NCBI GenBank assembly: GCA_036971475.1
Contig: JBAIZL010000006.1
Location: 66,470,398 to 66,534,397, forward strand
Reading direction: 5' to 3'
DNA: 64,000 nt
DNA from: Prosapia bicincta
Lineage: Eukaryota; Arthropoda; Insecta; Hemiptera; Cercopidae
The position numbers and the translations under genes are program-made. This document shows positions 13,059-29,329 of the stretch, piece after piece. Each line of letters starts with the position of its first letter. Within the stretch, counting starts at the first letter, position 1. The notes beneath the pieces are model-generated. The model had not been told where the DNA came from. It made no database searches and saw only the letters and a list, made by a program, of their open reading frames with translations.

Positions 13059-16000
13059 TTCTTAGAGTTACGGGCGTAGTTTATTCCGAATGTGGGATGG
13101 GTGTAATAATATGGAGTAGAATTTACAGCCTCCTCCTAGATATCTAGGATAATAAATTAAACTGCCATTGACTGTTGGGTTTGGCAACGAAGGCAGTAAG
13201 AAATAACAACTTCTCCGAAGATAAGATTTGTTTACTCATAAATCGAAAAAATTGGATAACAAAAAAGTAGAACACATATAATTTTTACGGAGTTGTAGAA
13301 CAGGAAATAGAAAGAACATAAAACAATGAATCGAATTGTAAAGTAATCAAGAAATAACTAAAATTTGGCATGAAAACAAACAGAAAATCACAATTTCTTT
13401 TCAGTTTAAAAAGGTTACAAAATTACATATATAAACAGGAAATATTATTTATTTTACCAATAAATTAGGCGAAACCATGCAAACGTGCTCTCCACCTTTT
13501 AACTTTGCAATTGCACTGTGTAATTTTTTTCCTTTGTGTCGAAATTATTTTATTTTATGTAAACTGTTGTCACGTTTACCAGACGTTTTCTAAACAACCA
13601 AGTTGTATTTTAATTGTTATCAAAATTTTATAAACTATTTCAAAAGATAAAACAATTATTTGTTAATTTTTTTTGACTAATTTATACATTTTACAAATAA
13701 ATTTTACACGCTACACATTAAGTAATATTGTGGTAAAAATGTCGATGTTGATTACTTAAAAAGTATAATTTATAAGAAGCATATTCTAAAAGGTAAATGA
13801 AATCAAATAAAATGGAAATACTAAGTATGAAATAAACAAAAACTAAAGAGAAGAGGGTTAACTGGTGAAGTAGGTGAATGGAGGAAATAAAGGATCCAGT
13901 GGGGAAAGGATGCACCTTTATGGTTGCATTACTTTGCGACAGCTACCGGTGATTAAACTCACACGATTATATTTCATTAGAAAAAATAATGAAAAGTTAT
14001 AGAATTGCATTTAATTGTAAAACTGTTATTGAAATTTCAAAGTAATATCACCAGCTAAGTCTCTATAGAAAACCGTTATACGCGGATAGCGCGGTGTCCC
14101 ATTTAACTTTAGCCATATAAATACCTGATAGATAGAGTTCATGCTGTTTAAATGTTTTTGTGACATGTTAACATCAGGGGCAGACTCTTAGCTTACGCCT
14201 TTTCTTTTGTTATGGTTAGGGACAGTCTAGCAACGTGGGTGTAAGTTCTCGAAATGTTTGACTAAACCTCCCCAAAATATGTCTCACTACCGCGCAAAAG
14301 TCCCTTTGTGAATATTTAAACCCCACACGACTGGTATATGCTTTATAATATCTGAGCGTGAAAATGATAACACTTTTTTTAAAAATAGAAAATGTATTCT
14401 CAAATACTTTTTCACTATTTTGAAGTACGAAGTGTATTATAGAAGACATGTCACAATTAGCAAAAATACGATGCTCTGATTCGTCCCAAGTTTAATTATA
14501 GTTAACTAGCGCCCCCGTCCCGACATCGTCCACTCAAATTTAAAGTTGTCACATTTTACACAACCATCATAATGATAGTTGATAGTATTAAATAAATATA
14601 CCTAATAATATAAGGAGTGTTTATTGTTGTTTGCGTTATTGAAATTAGAAAAAAGTAGATTATTTTTAAAAATTTCTTTAACAAATCTGTTGACAAAAAG
14701 TCTGTAAATGAGGTATTAATTTACTGCATTTTTCCTATCAAATTTAATACCTTTTAAAAATATATAAAATGGATATTTTGAAAAAGGTTTAAACATGAGA
14801 AAATGAATTGAATTGCTTTTAATAAACTTATAAAAATGGATGTTTAAGTACTTTTTATTATTAAAAATAAATGAAAACATGAAAAATAGATTGTTCTCTC
14901 AAAGCATCTTTATGTACAACATGATGGTTTTTCCATCTGGAGCAAGAATCCTTAAACTACTGGAAGAATTTACTCTAGAACATGCAACATAAAGTTACCT
15001 ATGAAAGAAACAGTCATCTCTCAAATAAATTTCGCCTCTACGAGTTTTGCCTAACAGTCAATGAATGTCATGTTAATTTTAGCTAAACTTAATTTAGTAT
15101 GTTTTACATAATAGCTGACCTGACAAACATTGTTCGGTTATACGTATAAATATATTCAATTCTAACAAATATTAAAAGTAAAAGAAATAAATTGTCAAAG
15201 TATAATAATATTTTGCAATGTAAAACAGCATTTTAATGGGCTTTGATCACATATAACCATGTGGTCAGGGATACTGAAAACATATATATGAAAGCACAGT
15301 TACAATTTTTTTAGTGCGCCCCTACGTAGTATAAGGAAAATTCCCTCTAAATTTCAAGTCTGCATTATTAATAGTTTTCGACTCTGCGTTGATCATCATT
15401 CAGTCACTCAGGACTTCAAAAATGTTTATTTAGAGAGATAATTAAATCTAGCGATTCGAATCCAAGCTTAGAAATGAAACCTACCGCCATTCATAATGTT
15501 AATACAAAATGTCTCATGTACATCTTGTGATGATGAGGGATTTATGTTTCTAAAATGTGTAATTATTTTTTTAATGTGTTTTTCGAAAACAATAAGAATT
15601 ATTTGTGACAATAGAACTGAATATGGTAAAACGCTAAGTTTCATTTCTCTTACATGGTATAAATTTTAACCTAAGTAAATAATTTTTGTTGAATATGTGG
15701 ATATTCTAAACACGTTTACACAAATATGTAGCATTAGAATATATGTATGTATACATCAAATATATTAGGAACCGTATCCGAACATGTTTACGTGCACTGC
15801 AGACTCACACAAATAAAACACAGCGTATTGTAGAAAATTCAACGAAAGTGTAACAGTGAAACTCAGAACTGGTAGAGAGAATAAGGAAATGAAAATGTTA
15901 AGTGAAAATGTAATTTTTTTTTTAGGACAAGAAAACGTTTAAAAAAATGTAACCTTCGTTATAAAGGGAATTTTCCTATGATCGAAATTGCGAATTCAAA

Positions 16001-16361
16001 AACTACAGACTAACACTACGTTTATAGTTTATTTTATAACATTCCTAAACTACTCAGACCTGGTTATTTTTATTCTCTGATCCCTTTTTACCACTGGATT
16101 TTACTTCCTTTTTTACAACAGATGTTCCGTCAATGTAGTCCCGTTATAGATAAACCTTCTTTCTGGCTTCGTCATTAAAAAAGCATTTTATTTGGCAATA
16201 ACAAACACTTACTGTCACCACGGACCGCCCTTTTATATGTAGACGTTTGAGAGTTGAGTGTGTAAATATCGTTAAAGTTTATTGGATAATAATTCGTTTA
16301 TGTAAAGTTAAAGGGGTACAGCATAAACAGTGGTAAATTGTAATTTTAATAAATGAATTAA

Positions 16362-16619
<258 letters not shown>

Positions 16620-17659
16620 TTTAGTTTATGATACCCATTGTTCTCTCATCTATCAAAGTACTACGTATTTCAAAAATACATTTTACAGTAGGAAAATTCG
16701 AAATTATATAGCTCAAAGATATTCGCAAATTGTCATGATTGACATAATAAGAGCCTCTTTCCTTGTCGATGTTGAAACAAGACTCTTAAAGCCATATATT
16801 ATATTCTAGAATAATATCATTTAATGAAACACTTTAAAAACATCCTTCATTTACACGTCCCTCTCGTGTAGTCAACACTGTACTTAAAGTACACTGCCAA
16901 TTAAAGTACGCTTCACCTTTCTAACCCCTCATGTAGCCAAATATTTTTTTGTAGAGAGATACCTACATTATTGTTTTGGCAATAAACTAACAAGAAACAG
17001 TAAATAAACCATAAATAATAGGCTGAGTGTTTGCTTTAAAGTGTTATAGAAAAAGATGTGACAAACATTATCGTCAAAGACATTTTTTATTTGCCGGTTT
17101 GTATCATGCGAAATATGCCAATTTTTTTTTAGAACCAAAATTAATTGAGGTTTATTTAATTGTAACACAGTACTTGTTTTTAATTTGTTGTCTGTATCGT
17201 TATTAGATATTCATAAAATTTGCCAACCACAGTTATTTATAGTCAAATTATAAAATTTTTACCAACAATAGCAAAAGGCAAAAAAAAATCAAAAGGCAAT
17301 TCAATACCGAACTAGCTTTTATAAATAAAGGGTAACTAAGGGGAAAGGTGTTAGCCAATGCAGTACACAACTTTTTGTTTCAATGCCTCAAATGCTTGAG
17401 AGAAGTAAAATACCCTTCAATTTTAAGGAAGTAATTCAAGGTTGTTATAGTTGTCAAGGCAAGGGACATCAAAGAACGGATTTTCAGAAACAAAAGTATA
17501 ATGCAATTCTTCTGTTTTCTTCTTCTAGTTCTTTGAGACAATAAAGACAGGTTATCAGTCTTTGTAGACGTTCAACTTTATTCTCTGTATATAAATCGTT
17601 GCTCTTTACTCACTTTAAATTGTATGAAGACAAGACTTTAAAATAGATTGGCGAAAAGA

Positions 17660-18078
17660 AAGATGAATTTAGGCTGAAATTTTATTCCTTTCATTGAGGC
17701 ATATTTCTAATATATAATTTTACAATAACTGTAGAAAAGGGATTTAATTTACCATTTTTAAATGTTAATCTACAATATAAATATATTTTCACAGATGATC
17801 ATTTATAGTTCTAATAAGTTTTATAAATGCTGAACTATGAATTGGCAAAAATTCAATGAATTTTAGTTCACATTAAATATATTTATTTTTATCTGAGTTA
17901 TCACCGAATACTTACTGAGCATTTACTTTTGCCACGACAAGCCTTTAAGTCAGCTCCTCCTTGAATAGTTTTCATGTCTTATCAAATTTTCAAATTTAAT
18001 TTTGTATTAAATAGTGTTAATTCCGAAAAGCATTCTTATAATACTTTGACTAGAATTATTTTTTGTTCAAATATTGTC

Positions 18079-18134
<56 letters not shown>

Positions 18135-19690
18135 CTTTATTATGTGATGACGTATGAGTCCATCTCTTATTGCACATGTATCAACAAGCACGTGGAAAAA
18201 GAGGAGAGGCTGAGAGAGGTCATATAATAAGAGGAGAGAGATAAAGCAATACGAATTATGTACTAAATAATAATTTTTGCCATTCTACATCACCTAATGA
18301 ACATAACGTAGGTCATTAGTAAATATAAGTGGACAAATCTAATGTAATTAAAATTATTTGTTGTGGATTCATATAGTAAAATGTAATCACGCAATAAATT
18401 GCAACTGATTGTTTAAATTGTATTTATGGAAAATACTTCTTAACTTCAATGATAAAACTTGTCAAAAAAATATTATGTTATTAAAATTTACTCAAAAAAT
18501 AATCGCGGCAAAAATTACCATCAAAATAATTTTATGCTAGTGGAGAACCACGATGTAAACAGGCACAAGGTAATTGCGGTCGAAAAGGATGAGTTTTGAA
18601 AGTGTAGCACTCCGGAGTAAATGAAAGGCATAGGACGTAAGTTCCTGTTATAGTATTTCTTCCCTTTTATGTCCGCTTTAAGCCTGCAGAGCTTTGTTAC
18701 CGTCACGTGACCTTATTAGTCACCTCGGCTTTAGGGGATTAAATGTTTATTGCTTCTAACCTGTATTTTCATACAGTTAAAATCTATTTTAGTTGTTCGC
18801 TTAAGCTATAATGTATTCGCATAGGTATAATTAATAAAGTGTGAAGAATTAAGCAAACATTTAAGGTGTATATCAATAGCGGGTGTAATTATAAGGCTCA
18901 AATAGGTGTACCAGGTAGAATCTTTTGTATTTGATTAGGAAAAATATATATTTTTAATATAGACTACCTTGTCATTATTGAAATAATTACTGAACTTTTA
19001 ATTGTTACAGGGCGGCATACACTAATCCTTCTTTATATCTTCTAAGACGAAACCCTTTGTGAGAGTAAACGTTCATTGTTTAAAATATCTTACTGTAATC
19101 TAGACATCTTGAAAACCTACAATAATTGAGTAAGTACCAATTTATAGTCCCTTATGATAATGTCTTTTAGGCTTTACTTAAATTAGCTATAATTTATTTT
19201 ATCACATTTTTGCACTGTTTGAAAATTTTTTATTGAGTTTCTAAACGTATGAATACGTAAAACCACTTCTTTTAAGTTCATACATTTAGTTAATTAGCTT
19301 ACTGTCTCTTTCCCTTACATGTAGCTACACACAGATGCTGCCCAATACCATAACTGGAGTCACAGATGCAGCAAACTGTATTACATAGCAAATAGTGAGA
19401 TAGAGATACTCGTTGGTTTAGTTTCTGTTCTTATTAAATAGCTTCATTCGAAAGGGAACATGAGATTGTTTTAGGATAGTATTTCGCACGTTATTCATGT
19501 TAATTATTCCAAGACCGGTGACACATCATGTAACTTCTGCGTCTCGATAGGATTTGGATCTGTATGCACAAGTGAGTGTTCACTTAGGCGGTGTAGAATT
19601 AGGAAGGCAAAAAGACAAAAATATATCAAAACAGACAAAACTTAAGGAGCTTGAAGGGGATGAAGCCTTTTTTGCAGCTAAAGCTCAATA
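17660..19690. other. Spacer between D copies, no gene recognised
   Basis: AT-rich sequence with an (AT)n tract at 18,083-18,133. About 19,310-19,385 carries a short repeat ('cacagatgctgc' ... 'agtcacagatgcag') shared with 57,020-57,070. Nothing else is supported. Confidence 0.5.
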
Positions 19691-19699
19691 ATTAATAAT

Positions 19700-20190
19700 G
19701 CAGCCTGATATGGCGTATCTTGGGAAGATTAGTTTCTCCTTGGCCTTTGTATGTCTTTTGTATATGGACAGATTTCTATGATAATTAAGATGCTAATTCA
19801 ACCCAGTACATCCCGATGCAAATTGTTTAAACAAGGTAATTTGTAAAAGATAACTGTTTTTACCCCTAGTATATGAAATTTGTTTCTTTTTAAATTTTAC
19901 TGCAATTAGTAATCTGATGGGTCTTTTCATAAAATAAATCTGAGGCATATAGTAATATAAATTTTGTTGCCAGTTTGACATGCATACGAGATTTGGTTCT
20001 GGGCTTATCGCTATTTCAATACATAGTAATCCACTTATTTGCTGTGAATATATAGAGGCCGGCGTACAATACAACAATGGGTAATCATTGCCGATGTATT
20101 GTTGGTTTAATGTTAAAATTAGAAATCTCTCACTGTGATAGAAATATTTCACTGTGTCAGCAATAGAGTGTTTTAAAGTTCCGTAACCAT
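19700..20190. repeat. Joined copies of the 95-545 repeat and family P
   Basis: 19,700-19,805 matches the short repeat at 95-205 and 425-545; 19,845-20,190 matches P copy 1 at 2,195-2,535. The adjacency here suggests both pieces belong to one longer ancestral repeat that is split in the first 2.5 kb of the window. Confidence 0.6.
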
Positions 20191-21290
20191 CGGCGTGTTC
20201 AAAAAGTCGATCTTCAATTATATTTCTAATCGATTATTAAATATACAGAGAATATATTTTAGAAAGGCGCTTTTAAAAAATAAGTAATATAAAAAGTGTT
20301 TTAATTCCTGTCATTGGTCGCATAAGAAATACTTTTCTTTCCAATTAAAGTGGTAATCAGGAATAAACAAGATTCTAACCACAAGTATCATAACATCGCA
20401 TTTTTGGTGATAACAAATTCATGATTGTCAAATAAAATATTGATCAGTGGAGATTTTCGAAATAATTTGTATATATTTTATTTTAAAAAATGTTTAACAA
20501 ATAAAGACGTTTTTATCAGTAACAAAAAGAGATAAATATAAATTAAGGTAATGGTTACTTTATAATTTTCTTAATTACATCGAAGGGAATACAATATTAT
20601 CATTTCCAAACCCTTAACCTACAAACGAGTGACTTGAAAAGACTTTATTCTATGTTTGAAATGTTGAAATAATTCAAATAAAATGAAAAAGAAAGTAAAT
20701 ATTATTAATAAAGTATGCAATCACTTCTTGTGGATTTCCGTGCTGGATTTCTCCATACACAGAAATGTATTTCTGCGTGTCCGTGCTGTGTTTACGCCGA
20801 AAAGTTTTCACATTCCATGTGTACAAAAATGAAAGTAATTTCAAACTTTTCCCAACAGCCACTGCATGCCGAGGCCTACTAGGCACGATTCAGGTCGATA
20901 CGACCCTGTCTGAGACTTTTATATATATATTAAAACTTCCACAATTTTATCTTTAAACATGATTTTTTTGGAAATTAATATTTTGACGGAGCGAAATTTT
21001 GAAGTTTCGTGATAGTTTTATTTTTCATTTATTACAAATAATAATTAGCCTCTTTTTCCAAATGAAAGAATTTATTGGTAAAGAGTTTGTAAGTTTATTT
21101 AAACTTTAACAGAATTGTGAAGTGCATAGTTCATTCTTTTCCAGTAAAAGTGTAGCCTAGACTACGAGAAATAATAACATTTCGCTCTGTGCAGACAGAG
21201 CCTATAGTATTAATAGCGTTGCCAAAGTTCCATTCAAATACAATCGTACAAATGTAGTGTGTGCAACAGAGGAAATAATAATTAATTATC

Positions 21291-21379
21291 GGATACGTAC
21301 CTGGGAAGGAGAGCTCCCACTTTACATGTCTCCGGCTCAACTAATCTAATATGTAACTGTACCGGCCACTGGCCAGAGT
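21291..21379. other. Conserved island I, copy 2
   Basis: Partner of 9,162-9,260; includes GGAGCTCC and the ACCGGCCACTGGCC stretch unchanged. Confidence 0.55.
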
Positions 21380-24300
21380 TAGCACCGTCTGGATAAACCA
21401 AAGGCGATTTAACCTAGATTCCGTGGCGGTTTGATTGATTTGTTGTGGCTATATTCTGGGATTAGTTTTCACACCGCAATCGCGGATGCAGTGGAGATAT
21501 GTGATATAATACGATAGTAATGGGGCTTTAAAGGGCAACATATCGCTACGTATAAATTGTGAAGCAAGTATTTATTCTCACTTATGTTTATATAAACGTG
21601 TTCTTTTATTTAATCGTGCAGATGACATCTTGACTGTGTTTCAGTTTCGCTAAGTACTACGTTTGTTCTGGAATTCAAAAATGATTTCTATAATTGTAGT
21701 TTAGAATCTTAGAAATATTAACAGATATTTTTAATTTTTGATGACGCAAAAATATAGTTCTAAAAGGAGTGGCTCTCCTTTATAAAAGAAACCATACCTA
21801 AAAAACAATGACCCTTATTCCAATATGACAGAATTTTTTGTTTGTTTCAAAACAGATAGAGTTTTAACGCTTTTGATTGTGAAAAATAAAAAATATCGTA
21901 GTTTTAATTCTATAAACGATATAAACAAATTTTTTCAGTCGCTAAAATACGTATAAGTTGTTATTAAAACAGTGCTTTACACTTAGGGAGAGCGAACCCC
22001 CTTCCTCTAAATACCCTTGTAAGTGACACAACGTGTAGCGGTTTTTGGAAAGTTTCTATAGAGCTGTTCTGTTAGAGTTTCGGGTACTTAGCCTACGGTT
22101 TTTCAATGATGTTTGAGAAATTAAAATTTAGTTTTAAATACAACATTCTGTGTAAGGGTGGTATATTTTTAAGTTAGGCATATCGTATTAAGTTTAAAGG
22201 TTTTGATGAATTCACGCACAACTGTAAAATTGAAAATTCACTACACCACATGTTGACGTATAAACTCTGTCTTCCTTAGAAATGTTCACTTAACAAAATT
22301 ATAAATTATCGAATAAACAGTAGTAACTTTAAATACGCATTTATATTACATAATAGAAGTAGAACTAAATTATACAATTAACAGTTTTTTAGCAAACGCC
22401 ATTGCTTCTACATGAAGTCCCAGGTAAACGTTCATCATTCTATTACATCTGATTCAGCCTAGACGCTACAAATATTGCAAGAATCCACGCAATTTGTATT
22501 CAAATTTAAACCTAACTCTGTGGCTAAGTGTGTTAATCTCTGTTATATAGAATGATAATTATGAATTGTGAATGTATAATTCTATTGCAATACCTAATGA
22601 TTTTTAAAAAGTGCAATTTTGTTAAATATAGGCTATGCTTATGAAGTTTCAGATGTCGATCAAAGGACATCGTTTCGATGTTAATACGTTAAACAGTTAT
22701 TTTAAACGATGAATTAAATTTGTCGGTCATGTGAGGGAAGAACTTTCCACTCATCATTAATTTAGGCAGACTCTAAAAACTTATAATATTTTGTATTCCA
22801 TTGTATGGGATTATTGAGTTAGTTTGCAAAGTAAATCACCAACATAATTTTTAGTGAACAATAAATAAATGTGAATAACAGAAAGTACTAGCGTATGCAA
22901 ATATACTGCCTGGAGTGAAGTAGCATAGCACTTACAGGAACGGATTCGTTCTTTCCAGGAAGATATATTCGCTTCTGGGGCATAAATATGTGACCCAAAT
23001 TTTGGACCTTTTTTTTAGTAAAGTGATTTCATTTTACTGCTCCTTTTACATCCTTTTTACTAGCGCCATTTTACTGTTGTACCATGCGTTACGGAACCCA
23101 GTGACTTTAACGTTTTGCCTGACATCACCTTCTTCATAAAAAACGTTGAAATAACTTTCTAATAAGTTCATATGTAAAACTCTATTGTACCGATAATTGA
23201 GAGTCTTGTACATAACAATGTGCTAATCTCCGCTTACATGCGCAGTATATGTGTTTACTAACTTACAAAAAAGTGGAGTTTATTTGCAAAACCTGCAACA
23301 AATAACGGTTTAATTTTTATGAGTGACGAACATGGTTTTTGTTACAGAATTGTGTAGCTGTTGATGTGGATTCATTAGGTGAAAATAGATTATACTAAGT
23401 AATTGCTAACGTTTAAGAAGTGTAAAGATTCAGTAGTTAATTAAGAAACTCAGCACTGTCTTTAAGAACTTAGTAAATGAAATACCGGTTTTTATTCATG
23501 TCGTAAAATCTTTTTTTTAGACTACAGTCTGAGAGCGATTACTAGTTACAATATATGATCCCTACCCCGTTACGCTTTGGGAGTCTCACTTATTTCTAAC
23601 GAGAAACAAGTAGGAAGACATGGAAATTAAAATCCTAATGCTCGAGAGAGATGCCAATTTGGAATTAAGTTGCATGTTCAACGCAAAACCTTGTTCACTA
23701 TTTTGCTAGTTATTATGGGTAGAACTCCTCCAAAGTTTTTAGTGGTCCCACATGTATTCACCTTTGTATAGAAGATGATTTCTGGGATACATTTCTGACG
23801 GTACAGAAAACATTATTTGAACCTGTTCATACGAATGATTGTGAGATGTGTAGTTGTATTTTACAAGAACTAAACACAGGGCATCTGAAAAATTTGAAAA
23901 CAGGCAACATATTTAGTCTTTTCTACAGACAAAATTAAATATATTTTGAAACCTATATTTTACGATCTCTGTATGGTTATCAATGTGTTTTATCTATTGG
24001 GATATGCTATTACGTCACCGATTCGTAATATAATCTAACACTGTCCATGAGGTTGTAACCTATAGTTGAATAATATATTTCTGTGTTAAAAGATAAGGGT
24101 TCACAATCTGTAGGAAAATTACAGTCTAATTATTAAAACGGAAGAAATATAATATGTAACTGCAAAAGTTAGGTCCGGAATTTTTTGTGTTAAATCTTGC
24201 ATTACCTATCAATACATTCAAGTATACAAGTATACAAGAATTTTTTCCGTCATTTATTACATGGAATTTTTCTTTCAACAGTGTTGCCAAAGTTAAATTT

Positions 24301-24715
24301 TTATATTTAAGTTATGCAGAACTACAAGACATTAAAAACGATACCTCTGATTCTGATTTACATCTAAATATGATTTTATTGATGATAAATTTGAAGTTTT
24401 AAAAGAGAAAAATATCGTCCGAACAGGTAGTTGTGATAATAAATAAAATGGTATTTCAATTTATCAACTAATAAAAATTACAATCCTGTTGATTTAGTAT
24501 CTGTGATATCTAAGAAGAAGAATTTTAAAAATATTAATAGGTTTTGTTAATTTGGAAAATGATGCCTCTAAGTAAATCTCTACCTTATATTAGAATCATT
24601 CGAGTACTTTTATATATAGTTGAATTTTGAAGAAGATCTCAGGAAATTGTACATTAAATTTCTGTACGCTGTATTGTTATGGGTTGCAATATTAACTTTT
24701 CTGTGGGCGTTTGTA

Positions 24716-24804
24716 CTACAACGTGTTCCCATGTTTATTCTTTATATCAATTTATATTACAAGTAAACATATGTAATGAAGCGTGAGAGGTTCCATCAAT
24801 GGCA
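24716..24804. other. Conserved island II, copy 2
   Basis: Partner of 12,970-13,058; ungapped, two mismatches in 89 bp. Confidence 0.6.
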
Positions 24805-27800
24805 ACCCAGAGTTACGCGTACATTTTCCGAATGTGGGGTGGGTTTAATATCACGCAGCAGAATACAGCCTCCCTTAGATATCTGGGGTAATAAATTAAA
24901 CTGCCTGTGACTGTTGAGTTTGGCAACGAAAACAGTCAATAAAAAATAACTTCTCCAAAGTAAGAAATTCTTATTTACAGATCGAAACTAAAAGATAACA
25001 AAACAGAATAACGCGTAGCATTTTAATGGAGCTGTAGAACAAAAAGTAGAAGGTAGATAAAACAATACATCGAATTGTAAGGTAACCAATGAATGATAAC
25101 TTTGGAATGAATATTAATTAGAAATTCACCAATATTTCCACACTTAAAGTGGATAAAAGTATTATAAAACAACGACATCATATCACACTTATTTGCGACA
25201 GTAAATGTAGTGAAACAATGCGAAAACGCTCTGTCTTTTAAACTTTCTAATTGCACTGAGCATTTATGTTTTCTTTTTTTATTATATTTTTTATTTGCTC
25301 TTGATATTTTCAACAAACTAGTGCTTTATTATTTGATAAATGTTTTATATTTTTTCACATAAAATACCAGATTTTAAAAATGTTTGATTAAATGATTCTT
25401 TTACAAATATTTGTTATGTGCTATATAATAAATGATATTGTGTCAAAACAAACTTTGCGAATTAAATATATTTTTAATATACATACACTATAGGGTACAA
25501 ATAATCGGAAGGGAAAATAAAATGGAAATACTAAGTTGTCCCGACCTTTATGATTGCATTACTTTACGACTTGTTGCAACAGCTACAGGCGATAAAACTT
25601 GCACAATTACGTTTCATGCGGAACATAATAGCATTTAATTGTAAAACTCTTATTGGATTTTCAAAGTATTATCACCAACTACGTCTACATACAAAGACAT
25701 TTTAAAGGAATAACCGCAAAACGCGACGTCCCATTAAACGTTAGCCATATAACTACCCGATAGAAGAACTCATGCTGTTGAAATGTTTTTGAGACTTGTT
25801 AACATCAAAGGCAAACTCTTAGCTTCCACCTTCTGTTTATTATGGTTAAGGTCAGTTTATCAATGCGGGTGTAAACTTTGTAAATGTTTGACTAAACCTC
25901 CCCTATCCCCTAAATATAAATCTAACTACCTCGCAAAAGTCACTTAGTGAACATTCAAACTTTCCACAACTGATATATGCTTTACAAAATTCACGTGTTA
26001 AAATAATAACACATATGAATCATTATTTTTCTAAAATTACTACTTTTGTTATACTTTGGAAAAAAATCACTACTTCCTCACAGCACTGACAAATTCACAG
26101 ATCTAGTGCTAAACATGTGTGCTCAAATATATGAGCAAGTAGGGATTTTATTAAACAGGTGATACTTGAGAAGAGAATTTTTTCCCCATTTAGTAGTATG
26201 AATTGTAGCTTAGAGTAGATCTTACATTCTTCAATATTATCGGGCTGACCTCCCATTAAGGTTCCAGTTTAATATTGTAACGGTATATAACTAAATTAAC
26301 CTGAGTTACGTATTTTTATGTAACGTATGGTTTAACAAATTGAATATTATTTAGTTTTAATTCTTAAAATTTAATTTTTACTTCTAGCTTACAGATCAGG
26401 CGTAACGAAGACGTCTGTCTGTAACGCAATTGAAGGTATAACTCCGTTACATTAAAACATTTTAAAATACCAAGTTAAATCATTTAAGTTAGCAGAATAT
26501 TATTAAATTAATTCTTAAGGCTTATTAACTTGAAATGCAAAGAATTGTGCGCTGGTAAAATAATGACTCTTTTAAATTCAATTAAAGCAAATTACACTCT
26601 TTTAATTTAAGATAGACAAATAAAATAAATTATAATCATGATTCATATTTTTTTTTTGACACTCAGTTACGGATTATGGAACATTTTATATTCTACTTAT
26701 GAATTTTTAAGGATAGCAATCTTTCAATTAATTAATCAATCAATGGCTGAAAATGAATCTGCACTCGAGTTTACTTGCCTTTTTATATAATGAAATTTAA
26801 TAATTCAAAGTGAACATAATGGCACCAAAAGATGCGTAATTACAGTTATGCTAATTAGTTGAAAAGTTCAATGTTCATTAATTAGAATTATGCTGTGAAA
26901 CATTTTAAATTTTGAAATAAATCTTTAAAGTCTTAAATCGCCCACTTAGCTGTATTCACATGTCGTAACCTCGCTTCCTCCTCGTGGAAAAGTTTCGGTA
27001 AAAGCCTTGTATCATCCTCGTGGAAAAGACTCGGGAAATGTCATCAATAAATCAGCGTCCCATCTGGTAACTGGTAACGTACGCCGTGTTCTAAGCCATG
27101 ATTATACGAAATTAAAACTTTACATTAATAAAAAAAAACCAAATAAATTTTCTTGCTCTTTGGAGACGTCCGTTCCCCTCTTACATCTTGGCCAAAAGAG
27201 AGAGATATATTAGTTGCGTGCAACCTTCCTACCTACCGCGCATCCGGGGGGCGCATCCCTACCTTGATTACTTGTTTTAATCTTTTTCCGTTAGATGTCA
27301 CTATCAGCCAGAGATCTCATTAAAATATTTCTCATACATAACAATTTTTTTTACATAGTCATATATTATTACAATTTTGAATCCATTCTCGTTTGTTTTC
27401 TGAAATTTGCTAATTTAATATGTAACACCTTCTAAAGTGTGTTACAATATTAACTTATCCATTAAATGTGGTGATTCGAAATCTTAGTTAGAACTAAAAC
27501 CTACCCCAGACATAACGTTAATACAAATGTCTCGTGTAAACTTTGTTATAATGTCGGATTTGTATTTTCACAATTTATATTCAGATTTTTCAAAAACTCT
27601 GACGATAGACCTGAACAACAACTTTATATTTGGATATTCACGGCGTATATTTAAACTTATATGAGTTATGTTAGTAAAATATGTTCACATTTTTATTGTG
27701 TTTTCATAATTATTAAGTCTTAGATCGTCTGTATGTATACATAAAACATAGAAGTACTAGTAACCGAGCATGTAAATATGGCATGCAGCTTACATGAATT

Positions 27801-29329
27801 AAAAACGGTGCATGCCACAACAGCATGCATAAGACAATTTATCGACAGTGTAACAGTGGAATCAAAAGCTGGTAAAAAAAACTTAGTTGATGAAAATTTT
27901 AAGTGAAAATGTAATAATGTTTACTATAAGGTAAAAGGAAAGCTCTAACATTCTTAAGAAAATTTTCATATTATTAATATTACGAGGGCAACAACTCACA
28001 CTTTCTTTTATAAAATCCTGAAACAACTCAAACGTGATTATTTTTTTTCTCTGGTCATTTTTTTACCACGGGTTTTTACTTTCCTTTTACAGCAGCCGTT
28101 CCGTCAATGTGGCCTCGTTATGGATAAACCTTCTCTTGGGTTACGTCGTAAAAAGAAGCATTTTAATTTGCAATAACCAACACTTTTACTGGGACAACAG
28201 ATGTAGACATTTGAAAGTAAGGTCTCTAAAAATAGTTTGTGGTTATTGCGTAATAACCGATTAATTGATTTATACGTGTAATAAAAATATTGCATAGCTA
28301 AGCTGGGGCGAATTTTATCAATACCTAATGAATCAATGATACATATTACCGTATTTTCTATTAATAAAAGCGTATAGATTATTCAACTTTGTAGTAAAAT
28401 CATGAAATAGTAAAAAAATTTTAAATAAACGATTTTTATTTTTCTATGTACTATATAATATTTTCATATGACCTTTTTCACAATATGTATTTACAATATA
28501 CATTCCACAGCATTAAAATTCGAAAATAAATTTCTCAAAGCTTTTCGTCAAAAGGCCATTGACCTAATAAAGAGCTTCTTCCCGCGACAACGATGATATA
28601 GGACTCTTAAAGCCATAAACTATACTCTAGCATATCATTTAATAAAACGCTGTAAAAACAATAGTTAGTGTCAATGTCCCTCAGGTGTAGTCAACACTGT
28701 TCTTAAATGCAAACCCTGTACGCTTTCGTATTTAATCTCCCCAGGAGGCAAATAATTTACTCCAGGGAGACACTTATTCTCTTACTATGTTACTAAAAAA
28801 CAAAATCAAATAAATATACCAGATTGAATCATTTCGCATTGAAAATATCTTAAAGTATTATAAAAAGACATTACAAATGTCATGTACTGTCAATTAGACA
28901 CTATTTTAAAATTGTGTTTGTTTTATTAAGTATTTTATATCGGTTTGTAATGTGGTAATTTGATAAACAAAATATTATGTAAAAATTTGCTTTTCTTTTA
29001 TAATAGATTTTGATAACATTATCTGTCTGTATTTCATTTCTTAAAAGTGTTTAGATCTCCAAAAAATTTGATTTCGTAAGCTCTTTTATAATTAAAAATA
29101 TTAATAAATTTAAACACACACAAAATAAACCGATGTAAAATAATAAAACGATTGAAAATATAAACCAAACCTATGATTTATAATCTCACGCAACTGTCAA
29201 ATATAAATAATAATTCATAATAATCAGCCAAATGTAGTTTATTAATTATTCAAATAACCAATCACTTTTACATTAGTTTATGAATATCCGAACTTTAAAT
29301 TTGTAAATTTATAAAAATAAATAAATAAT

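Noticed and set aside
20674..20886. 70-codon minus-strand frame in D copy 2 with a non-random looking start (MPSRPRHAVAVGKSLK)
   Set aside because: The corresponding region of D copy 1 (8,620-8,775) is interrupted by stops and indels, so the frame is not conserved.
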